A stretch of DNA of 9,063 nucleotides from NCBI GenBank assembly GCA_002292895.1, contig DBCE01000255.1, positions 816-9,878 on the forward strand, given 5' to 3'. This DNA is from Phycisphaerales bacterium UBA966 (GTDB lineage Bacteria; Planctomycetota; Phycisphaerae; Phycisphaerales; SM1A02). Position numbers and translations under genes: made by a program. Positions 1-5,878 of this stretch are shown here, in pieces. The stretch's first letter is position 1, and each line of letters begins with the position of its first letter. The notes beneath the pieces are model-generated. The model worked only from the letters and a program-made list of their open reading frames with translations. It was not told the origin of the DNA and did not search any database.

Positions 1-189
1 GTACCCATCAAGAATGTCACTCAGTGCCGCTGCGATAAAGAGGATGAACGCCGCGTTTCCCCACCACTGCCGACCCTCGGCGGATGTCGGCGACAGTGCC
101 AAGGCAATGATGGCAAAGAATGCCGTCGCCATCACCAGGCGAACCACCGTGATCAGATTGGGCAGGATGCGGCGCATCTCATCAGACAT
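1..189 (-). CDS. pgsA: CDP-alcohol phosphatidyltransferase, probably PgsA (amino-terminal part, cut by window edge)
   Basis: Reading the - strand from the ATG at 189-187 gives 63 codons that stay open to the window edge. The protein starts MSDEMRRILPNLITVVRL, the typical amino end of CDP-diacylglycerol-glycerol-3-phosphate 3-phosphatidyltransferase, which makes phosphatidylglycerophosphate at the inner membrane. Two hydrophobic segments follow (about residues 17-33 and 46-57). The last visible residues, SDILDGY, begin the family signature D(x)2DG(x)2AR(x)8G(x)3D(x)3D: Asp58, Asp61 and Gly62 are present and the rest lies outside the window. The fragment cannot separate PgsA from a cardiolipin-synthase-type or other CDP-alcohol transferase, but the PNLITVVR start favours PgsA. 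There is no clear Shine-Dalgarno sequence before the ATG. The gene is divergent from nuoJ. Confidence 0.85.
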   Translation of the reverse strand, partial: MSDEMRRILPNLITVVRLVMATAFFAIIALALSPTSAEGRQWWGNAAFILFIAAALSDILDGY

Positions 190-469
190 GACGCGAGGGT
201 AGCGGAGGAGGGTTGACGGTGATGCGGCGAAATTGCCCACGCGCGGGCCGGTGCACGGGCCAGCCCCGCCCCAAGTCATGAGGTAGTTGACTGCTGCGCC
301 CACAATTGCCCGCCACAGCGGCCAACCCCTCGATTGCGTCCTGGCAGCCACCCCGACTTCCCCCACTTTCCCCGCTTATCTCGGTTGCGAACCGCCGCGT
401 CCCCTTCTATTATCCGCCCTCCCCGCCCGGATTCCCGTGCGGGCTGCTCGGAGATTGAGGCCACCATCC
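190..469. other. Divergent intergenic region between pgsA and nuoJ
   Basis: This 280-bp stretch separates the divergent starts of the phosphatidyltransferase and nuoJ. The frame of nuoJ is open back to 287, but translation of 287-469 is rich in Pro, Arg, Ala and Thr and resembles neither NuoJ nor a membrane helix, so I read it as non-coding. The + strand of 340-440 is strongly C/T-rich. The only clear signal is the promoter candidate at 385-413. I see no convincing - strand promoter for pgsA. A TACCCT box ends seven bases before its ATG, which would imply a leaderless mRNA, but it has no good -35 partner. Confidence 0.6.
385..413 (+). promoter_or_regulatory. Candidate sigma70-type promoter for the nuoJKLMN operon
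   Basis: TTGCGA (385-390) and TATTAT (408-413) are separated by exactly 17 bases and match four of six (TTGACA) and five of six (TATAAT) consensus positions. TATTAT is a rare A/T island in a C-rich region. Transcription would start near 420 and give a leader of about 50 bases before the nuoJ ATG at 470. This also supports 470 over 287 as the nuoJ start. The call rests on pattern only. Confidence 0.5.
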
Positions 470-1483
470 ATGAACGCGAACCTCTTCTACGCCGCCGCCG
501 CCCTGGGTGCCGTCGTCCTATACCTGATGATGGAGCCGCGCCCCGCGGCCTTCCGAGCCGCCCTCACCGTCTGCGGCCTTGCCGCGGTCGCGCTGATCAT
601 CAGCGCCGTCGCGCGCAACGCACCGGTGCCGGAAGCCGCTGGAACGGACCCATCTTTCTGGGTGCACGTCATGGTGGCGCTGGTTGCCGTGGCAGGCGCA
701 GCGCGCATGGTGACGCACCCGCGTCCGGTCTACGCAGCGCTGTATTTCGTACTGGTGATCTTGGCCGTGTCTGTGAATTTCTTGCTGTTACAGGCTGAAT
801 TCATGGCATTTGCGCTCCTCATTGTCTACGCCGGCGCCATCCTGATCACCTACCTCTTTGTACTGATGCTTGCGCAACAGTCCGGCGATCAGTCGATGCG
901 AGGCGAAGAGTCTGCGTGGTACGACCGCACCCCGCGCGAACCAATCGCTGCACTGATCTTGGCGTTCATCATGCTGTCTGCAACAGGTGACGCGCTGTTC
1001 CGACGCGACAACTCAGTGCCATGGCTTGCCTCACCTGCCGTGGTAGCGCGCGCCAACATCCGCGCCTGGGAGCGCATGGAAGACATGCCGGAACTCCTCC
1101 TGCGCGAGTCGTCGGCGATCGCTGAAACAGCCGGCATCACTGACATTGCCAAACTGGAGCGCGGCGCTGACGGACGCCTCATTTCCGTAGATCCTTCGGG
1201 AACCACCGCAAGCCTCACGCTGCTCAGCGCGAACGGCGATCGCCACCCCATCACGCTTGATGGCACCGCTGCGCCAGCCAACTCCACGGCACTTGGCCAC
1301 GCCTTGGTGGCGCAGTTCCCAGTCAGTCTTGAACTCGCCGGCGTGATTCTCCTCATGGCACTGTTCGGCGCCGTTGTCTTGGCGCGCCGGCAGATGGCCA
1401 TGGCGGAAGACGAACGCCGTGCAGCCGCCGGACTTCCCCGCATTGATGACGGCGGCTCCCTCAGCCGCGGAGGTGCAGCATGA
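470..1483 (+). CDS. nuoJ: NADH-quinone oxidoreductase subunit J, enlarged form
   Basis: This is the ND6-like membrane subunit of complex I. It helps couple quinone reduction to proton pumping. The family core runs from about residue 64: FWVHVMVALVAVAGAARM, then VTHPRPVYAALYF, then VYAGAILITYLFVLML (120-134), which contains the conserved Tyr-Ala-Gly-Ala of the pi-bulge helix. Later helices lie at about 158-171 and 287-305. At 337 residues it is almost twice the usual 170-200. The extra length is an amino-terminal extension with two predicted helices (about 4-21 and 30-47) and a soluble insertion of about 90 residues (181-270). The residue four before the core Tyr, acidic in E. coli NuoJ, is Leu116 here. 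The ATG at 470 has GAGG nine bases upstream. An in-frame ATG at 287 is rejected because it lies upstream of the promoter candidate and adds non-membrane sequence. This is the first gene of the operon, and its stop overlaps nuoK by 4 bases. Confidence 0.93.
   Translation: MNANLFYAAAALGAVVLYLMMEPRPAAFRAALTVCGLAAVALIISAVARNAPVPEAAGTDPSFWVHVMVALVAVAGAARMVTHPRPVYAALYFVLVILAVSVNFLLLQAEFMAFALLIVYAGAILITYLFVLMLAQQSGDQSMRGEESAWYDRTPREPIAALILAFIMLSATGDALFRRDNSVPWLASPAVVARANIRAWERMEDMPELLLRESSAIAETAGITDIAKLERGADGRLISVDPSGTTASLTLLSANGDRHPITLDGTAAPANSTALGHALVAQFPVSLELAGVILLMALFGAVVLARRQMAMAEDERRAAAGLPRIDDGGSLSRGGAA
1010..1279 (+). other. NuoJ soluble loop insertion (residues about 181-270)
   Basis: The segment lies between the fourth and fifth core helices of NuoJ. 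Its first part is charged and probably helical (ANIRAWERMEDMPELLLRES, then IAETAGITDIAKLERG). Its second part looks like short beta strands (RLISVDPSG, SLTLLSANGDRHPITLDG). The E. coli protein has only about 30 residues between these helices. By the E. coli topology, the loop would face the periplasm, which is an inference. I recognise no domain family in it. Confidence 0.55.
1469..1474 (+). promoter_or_regulatory. Ribosome binding site of nuoK
   Basis: GGAGGT sits inside the last codons of nuoJ, with its final G seven bases before the A of the ATG at 1480. This is near-ideal spacing and decides the nuoK start in favour of the overlapping ATGA rather than the internal ATGs at 1498 or 1528. 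Confidence 0.75.
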
Positions 1484-1833
1484 TCACTCTCGCTTCGATG
1501 GGTTCCGTTGCACCCCTGACGCCCGCCATGCCGGCCAACATCCAAGTGACGTTGGCACTGGCCATCATCCTCTTTGCGATCGGCTTGGTCGGATTCTTGA
1601 CGCGTCGCAACATGATCCTGATGTTCTTGTCCACTGAACTGATGTTCCAAGCCGCCGCTCTTGCGTTCGTTGCATTCGGTCGCATGTGGATGGATCTCTC
1701 TGGACAGCTGATGGTGATCTTCATCCTCACCGTCGCCGCTGCAGAGGCAGCACTTGCGCTCGGCCTAGTGGTCCTCCTGTATCGCCGCAAAGAAACCCTG
1801 AGCAGCGAAGCATGGGCAGAACTCAAGGAATGA
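1480..1833 (+). CDS. nuoK: NADH-quinone oxidoreductase subunit K
   Basis: This is the small ND4L-like membrane subunit of complex I, lying between NuoJ/NuoA and NuoN. It is 117 residues with three predicted helices (about 23-40, 46-67, 77-101). The two helix glutamates essential in E. coli (Glu36 and Glu72) match Glu53 in FLSTELMFQAAALAF and Glu89 in VAAAEAALALGLVVLL. Their spacing of 36 is exactly conserved. The family pattern RRNMILMFLS-E is present. The protein has about 17 residues more at its amino end than E. coli NuoK. A strong GGAGGT site supports this longer start, though initiation at Met17 cannot be excluded. It overlaps nuoJ by ATGA and nuoL by ATGA, so translation is probably coupled. 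Confidence 0.96.
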   Translation: MITLASMGSVAPLTPAMPANIQVTLALAIILFAIGLVGFLTRRNMILMFLSTELMFQAAALAFVAFGRMWMDLSGQLMVIFILTVAAAEAALALGLVVLLYRRKETLSSEAWAELKE

Positions 1834-2069
1834 GCACCGTCGCGATCATTGCGCTCGCATCCGCTTTCGTCACTCACGCCACGGCACACACACCAACGGC
1901 TTCCATGGAACCAGCACTTCTCACCACCCTCGCGCTCGCCCTCGGCGACGGCGCAATCGCAGCAGCCGATGGCCATGCCGTCGACGCCGCGCACGCCGTC
2001 CACTCAACGAGCGGCTACGCCGATGTCGGCCCGCTCCACTTCGTCAAGGCTGTCGCCAACACTGACTTT
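1830..2069 (+). other. NuoL amino-terminal extension (residues 1-80)
   Basis: The family-type first helix begins near residue 81 (AWLKWMLLAPLVSVILCGAM). The 80 residues before it hold a hydrophobic run (VAIIALASAFVTHATA, 4-19) that ends in a signal-peptidase-like Ala-x-Ala but lacks a positive amino region. A second hydrophobic run follows (PALLTTLALAL, 28-38), then an Ala/His/Asp-rich stretch. If translation starts at the ATG at 1905 (Met26), an extension of about 55 residues still remains. Its function is unknown. Confidence 0.5.
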
Positions 2070-4211
2070 GCGTGGCTCAAGTGGATGCTCCTTGCACCAC
2101 TCGTTTCCGTGATTCTGTGCGGCGCCATGGCCATGTTCAAGGTGAAGGGTCGACTGCCAGCGCTGTTCACCGTCGCTACGTTTGGACTCTCCACCGCGAT
2201 GGCCATCGCGCTGTACTTCCAGTTTGGACCAACACTCTTTGCAACGCACGCGCCGCTCACGGTGCCGTTCATGGACTGGCTCTCGCTGACCTGGGGCCCG
2301 GGGCCGTTCCAATCATTCACTGCCAACCTCGGCTTCTACATCGACGGCATCAGCATGCTGTGGATGCTCTTTGTCACGGTGCTTGCCACGCTCATTGCGC
2401 TGTACGCCAGTGAGTACATGGAGTCGGACCTCAAGGCCGGCTACGCGCGCTTCTTCTTTGCGGTCAGCCTCTTCGTGACAAGCATGCTCATCCTGGTGAT
2501 GAGCGACAACCTGGTCGGCCTGTACCTCGGTTGGGAAGGCGTCGGACTGTGCTCGTACATGCTGATCGGTTACTACGCCACGCAGCCCGGCGCCACCGCC
2601 GCTGCCAAGAAGGCGTTCATCATGAACCGGATCGGTGACCTTGGCCTGGCATTGGCCATCTTCCTCATCTGGACCAACTACGGCACCGTGCAGTACGACA
2701 GCCTGTTCCAGGCGATTGCCGGCTCTACGTCCGAAGCAGTTCAAGGCGGTTGGTCAAAGGCCGCGATCCCGTTCCTCTTGCTCTTGGCCGTGTGCGGTAA
2801 GAGCGCACAGGGACCACTCTTCACCTGGCTCCCGGACGCCATGTGGGGTCCCACCCCGGTATCCGCACTCATTCACGCAGCCACCATGGTGACCGCGGGC
2901 ATCTACCTGCTCGCGCGCATGGCGCCGTTCTACACCGTGCAGGCCATCGGGCCAGAGTGGGCAGAGACGGCACTGCTGACGGTCGGTTGGATCGGCTGCT
3001 TCACCGCGTTCATTGGTGCAACCATTGCGTGCGGGCAATTTGATTACAAGCGCGTGTTCGCCTACTCAACGATCAGTTCCCTTGGATACATGGTCATGGG
3101 TCTTGGCGTTGGTACAGCCTTTGGTGGCGTGTATTACGTCTTCACGCACGCGTGGTTCAAGGCGCTCTTGTTCCTCACCGCCGGCGCAGTGATGCACGGC
3201 ATGGCTGGCCAAGTTGACTTCCGTAAGTTGGGCGGCCTTCTCCGAGTGCCCGGCTTCCGACTCACCATGATCTGCATGTTGCTCGGCTGCCTCTGGCTTG
3301 CCACGGCGCCGTTCAGCGCAGCGGCTGAATCAAAGGACATCATCCTGCTCACCGCACTCACCAGCCACGTGCAGCAAGTGCAGTGGATGGGTTGGATTGG
3401 TGTACTCACCGCCGGAATCACCGCGTATTACGCGTTCCGCGTGTGGTTCCGCTTGGCGCTCGGCCCAGTGAAGATTGAGCCAGGTGCGGATCAGCATGCT
3501 GATCATGGTCACGATGATCATGCTGGTCATGCGGATCACGCGCACGGCGGTGCCGACGCGCATGCCGGACACGGTGCCGCACACGGCGGCGGCGCGTTCC
3601 ATCCACACGCTCCAGGCTTCCGCATCTCGCTGGTCCTCACACTGCTTGCCATCGGCTCGGTCTTGGCAGGACTCCCCAGTTACTTGGCACACTCCCAGGG
3701 CTTCAACTGGATCCAACGCTTCGTGCAGAACTCCAGCGCGTGGATGCGCGCGGGCAACAGTGAGGAGCACGGACAGATCCTCGGCCGCGACGCACACAGC
3801 ACGCTCTTCATCATCGCTACCACCGTGGTGGTTGCAGGCTTCCTGCTCGCGTGGATCTTGCACGCCAAGAACCGTGCGCTGGGCGACCGGCTCCGTGCGT
3901 CCATGCTGAACACCACCGGCCTCAAGTGGATTCCGCTCGGCAGCGAACACGGCTGGTACGTGGATCAGTTCTACAACGCCATCATCGGCGTGCCCGCTTG
4001 GCTCGGTGCCCAGCTCTTGGCATTCACTGATCGATTCGTCATCGACGGCGTGATCGTTGCCGCCATCGGTCGATTCCCCGGCTTTGTTGCTCGGGTGTTC
4101 CAGCCGCTCTACACCGGCACGGTGCAGAGCTACGCGCTCACCATGGCGGGCGGAATCGGGCTGATCGTCGCATGGGTTGTTTGGGTCTGGCTCTCGGGAG
4201 GTGCCTCGTGA
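1830..4211 (+). CDS. nuoL: NADH-quinone oxidoreductase subunit L, with extended amino end and His-rich loop
   Basis: This is the distal antiporter-like proton-pumping subunit (ND5 type) of complex I. At 793 residues it is well above the usual 610-650. Residues matching E. coli channel positions are Glu236 (GWEGVGLCSYMLIG), Asp270 (NRIGDLG), Lys324 (CGKSAQGPLFTWLPDAM), His349 (ALIHAATMV), His440 and Lys444 (THAWFKALLFL), and Lys502 (ESKDIIL). The spacings agree with E. coli to within a few residues. The carboxy end (about 705-790) has the long lateral helix with a TDR break (733-735), followed by the last transmembrane helix (771-788). Oddities are an 80-residue amino extension, AAAESKD in place of the usual GFFSKD, and a loop with 12 His (556-593). 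The ATG at 1830 overlaps the nuoK stop (ATGA). AAGGA is directly adjacent and too close to be a good binding site, so translational coupling is likely. A later in-frame ATG is at 1905. Confidence 0.96.
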   Translation: MSTVAIIALASAFVTHATAHTPTASMEPALLTTLALALGDGAIAAADGHAVDAAHAVHSTSGYADVGPLHFVKAVANTDFAWLKWMLLAPLVSVILCGAMAMFKVKGRLPALFTVATFGLSTAMAIALYFQFGPTLFATHAPLTVPFMDWLSLTWGPGPFQSFTANLGFYIDGISMLWMLFVTVLATLIALYASEYMESDLKAGYARFFFAVSLFVTSMLILVMSDNLVGLYLGWEGVGLCSYMLIGYYATQPGATAAAKKAFIMNRIGDLGLALAIFLIWTNYGTVQYDSLFQAIAGSTSEAVQGGWSKAAIPFLLLLAVCGKSAQGPLFTWLPDAMWGPTPVSALIHAATMVTAGIYLLARMAPFYTVQAIGPEWAETALLTVGWIGCFTAFIGATIACGQFDYKRVFAYSTISSLGYMVMGLGVGTAFGGVYYVFTHAWFKALLFLTAGAVMHGMAGQVDFRKLGGLLRVPGFRLTMICMLLGCLWLATAPFSAAAESKDIILLTALTSHVQQVQWMGWIGVLTAGITAYYAFRVWFRLALGPVKIEPGADQHADHGHDDHAGHADHAHGGADAHAGHGAAHGGGAFHPHAPGFRISLVLTLLAIGSVLAGLPSYLAHSQGFNWIQRFVQNSSAWMRAGNSEEHGQILGRDAHSTLFIIATTVVVAGFLLAWILHAKNRALGDRLRASMLNTTGLKWIPLGSEHGWYVDQFYNAIIGVPAWLGAQLLAFTDRFVIDGVIVAAIGRFPGFVARVFQPLYTGTVQSYALTMAGGIGLIVAWVVWVWLSGGAS
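3489..3504. repeat. Perfect 16-bp palindrome inside nuoL
   Basis: GATCAGCATGCTGATC equals its own reverse complement. It is followed by a second inverted pair, TGATCAT (3500-3506) and ATGATCA (3514-3520). Four GATC sites fall within 49 bases (3489, 3501, 3516, 3534). The region encodes the repetitive His/Ala/Asp loop of NuoL, so repeated CAT, GAT and GCT codons are a sufficient explanation. Confidence 0.6.
3495..3608 (+). other. His-rich loop of NuoL (residues 556-593)
   Basis: Twelve of 38 residues are His, mixed with Asp, Ala and Gly (pattern HxxHxHxxHxxHxxHxH, then HxxHxxxH and HPH). The loop follows the helix ending in VWFRLALGP and precedes RISLVLTLLAIGSVLAGL. In E. coli NuoL the same place has a short loop that includes HAHAVKG. 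The E. coli topology places it on the cytoplasmic side. Such a loop could bind Zn, Ni, Cu or Fe ions, or protons, but this is inference. Confidence 0.8.
4196..4202 (+). promoter_or_regulatory. Ribosome binding site of nuoM
   Basis: GGGAGGT lies in the last codons of nuoL, with its final G seven bases before the GTG at 4208. No in-frame ATG occurs at a comparable distance. The site therefore decides for a GTG start that overlaps the nuoL stop as GTGA. Confidence 0.75.
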
Positions 4212-5878
4212 CACTCGCCGTCCTTCTGATCGTCCTGCCGCTCATTGGCGCCGTCCTCTGCCTTGGCGTGAGCGAACGCGCCGCCAAGACAGTTGGCCTC
4301 ATCGCCAGCCTGGTGGTCTTGGCAGCCGCAACGCTGCTTGCATTTGAATTCCCAGCGTGGACCACCGGCACCTTCTGGCCAAACGAAGAGGGTTGGAAAC
4401 TCTTCACTGCCTTCGGCGTTGAATTCCGGCTCGGTACCGACGCCGTTGGCATGCTTCTCATCATCCTGACCGCGGTATTGATTCCGTGCAGCATGCTGGT
4501 GAGTTTCTCAGCGATCACCCAGCGGCAGCGCGGCTTCTACGCGCAGTTCCTGTTCATGGAATCGGCCGTCATGCTCGCCTTCCTGGCGCGCGACGTGATC
4601 CTCTTCTATATCGGTTACGAATTCACGCTGGTTCCGCTCTTCCTGATTGTTGCCATCTGGGGCGGACAAGACCGTCGTCCGGCGGCAATCAAGTTGTGGG
4701 TCTACAGCTTTGTGGGATCAGTGATCTCGCTGGTTGGATTCATCTACCTGGCCGCTGGGCACGCCACTGATACCGGCACACCCATCAACTTCAGCGTGCA
4801 GACCTTGGTGGAGTACGGACAGACCCTCCCTGCCAGCACGCAGTGGTGGGTCTTCCTTGCCATCATGGGCGGATTTGCGGTGAAGGTGCCGTTCGTTCCG
4901 GTGCATTCATGGCTGCCATTGGCGCACGGCGAAGCTCCCACGGCCGGATCCGTGGTGCTGGCAGGCGTTGTCATCAAAATCGGTCAGTACGGCGCGCTGC
5001 GGTTTGCGTTCCCCATGGCGCCTGAAGGCGCACTGGCGCTGGCACCCTTCTTTGCCGCGCTCGCACTCATTGGCATCCTGGGCATGAGCTTGGTGTGCTG
5101 GGTGCAGAACGACGTGAAGCGCTTGGTCGCTTACAGTTCGATCGCGCATATGGGTCTGGCGCTGCTTGCCATGTTTGCCTTCAACGTGGTGGGCATGGAA
5201 GGCGGAATCTTGTACATGGTGAACCACGGTCTCTCGACGGCCGGCATGTTTATGTGCATCGGCATCATGTATGAGCGCTACCACACCAAGGACATGGAAG
5301 TGGTTGGCGGACTCATGCAGCGCATGCCGGTGTGGAGCGTGTTCATGGTGTTCTTTGCCATGGCGTCGCTTGCACTTCCAGGCCTCAATGGATTCGTCAG
5401 CGAGTTCTTGTGCTTGATGGGTATCTACACCGCCGATGCTGGCATGAAGACCGGATTCCCAGGAATCCTTGGCCCGACCTACGCATTCTTGGCCGCGCTG
5501 GCCTTGATTCTGGGCGCGCTCTACGTGTTGCGCATGCTGCAGAAGTTTGTCTTTGGACCGCTCCGCGAGCCAAGCCATGGGCACGGTGGTCATGATTCGC
5601 ATAGCGCACACGGTCACGGCAATCACGCCGCACACGCCATCCAAGACGTGAACTTCCGCGAGATCTTGGCCATGGCTCCACTTGCGATCGCCTGCATTGT
5701 GATCGGCGTGTGGCCAAAGCCCATCTTGAATGTCATCGAACCGTGTGCTGCCAGCGCGGTTGCCCCCTACGTCAAGCTCATCGAGCGCGACCTTGCCAAT
5801 CCCCCACGCGCCACCGCGGATGAAAGCGCCACCAAGACCACCGCAGCGCCTGCCGCCGACAAGGGAGCCATCCAGTGA
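4208..5878 (+). CDS. nuoM: NADH-quinone oxidoreductase subunit M
   Basis: This is the middle antiporter-like proton-pumping subunit (ND4 type) of complex I. From the GTG at 4208 it has 556 residues, against about 510 in E. coli, with about 14 predicted helices. The E. coli channel residues Glu144, Lys234, Lys265 and Glu407 match Glu138 (GYEFTLVPLFLI), Lys226 (FAVKVPFVPVHSWLP), Lys257 (LAGVVIKIGQYG) and Glu399 (LNGFVSEFL). The last three keep the E. coli spacing exactly (31 and 142). The usual WLPDAH reads WLPLAH here. A loop with eight His (457-476) precedes the last helix (about 485-502). A tail of about 50 residues rich in Ala, Thr, Pro and Lys follows WPKPIL and looks disordered. The frame is open back to 4172, but the GTG with a strong binding site is the better start. 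It overlaps nuoL and nuoN by 4 bases each. Confidence 0.96.
   Translation: MTLAVLLIVLPLIGAVLCLGVSERAAKTVGLIASLVVLAAATLLAFEFPAWTTGTFWPNEEGWKLFTAFGVEFRLGTDAVGMLLIILTAVLIPCSMLVSFSAITQRQRGFYAQFLFMESAVMLAFLARDVILFYIGYEFTLVPLFLIVAIWGGQDRRPAAIKLWVYSFVGSVISLVGFIYLAAGHATDTGTPINFSVQTLVEYGQTLPASTQWWVFLAIMGGFAVKVPFVPVHSWLPLAHGEAPTAGSVVLAGVVIKIGQYGALRFAFPMAPEGALALAPFFAALALIGILGMSLVCWVQNDVKRLVAYSSIAHMGLALLAMFAFNVVGMEGGILYMVNHGLSTAGMFMCIGIMYERYHTKDMEVVGGLMQRMPVWSVFMVFFAMASLALPGLNGFVSEFLCLMGIYTADAGMKTGFPGILGPTYAFLAALALILGALYVLRMLQKFVFGPLREPSHGHGGHDSHSAHGHGNHAAHAIQDVNFREILAMAPLAIACIVIGVWPKPILNVIEPCAASAVAPYVKLIERDLANPPRATADESATKTTAAPAADKGAIQ
5576..5635 (+). other. His-rich loop of NuoM (residues 457-476)
   Basis: Eight of 20 residues are His (HGHGGHDSHSAHGHG, then NHAAH). 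The loop follows the helix ending in LRMLQKFVFGP and precedes FREILAMAPLAIACIVIGVWP. This is the same structural place as the His-rich loop of NuoL, just after the short FGP/LGP turn. E. coli NuoM has a short loop here (FGKAKSQIASQE) without His. Confidence 0.8.
5862..5867 (+). promoter_or_regulatory. Ribosome binding site of nuoN
   Basis: AGGGAG ends seven bases before the GTG at 5875. The next in-frame ATG (5884) would be 16 bases away, so the GTG that overlaps the nuoM stop as GTGA is the likely start. Confidence 0.7.

Noticed and set aside
14..202. A 62-codon + strand frame at the left edge
   Set aside because: It is the shadow of the phosphatidyltransferase on the - strand, whose NLITVVR and SDILDG motifs are convincing.
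287..469. Amino-terminal extension of nuoJ from the ATG at 287
   Set aside because: The added 61 residues are Pro/Arg/Ala-rich with no helix or family match, and the promoter candidate lies inside this stretch. The ATG at 470 has a plausible binding site.
4172..4207. Upstream ATG for nuoM inside nuoL
   Set aside because: It would overlap nuoL by 40 bases and add a non-family amino end. The GTG at 4208 has GGGAGGT at ideal spacing.
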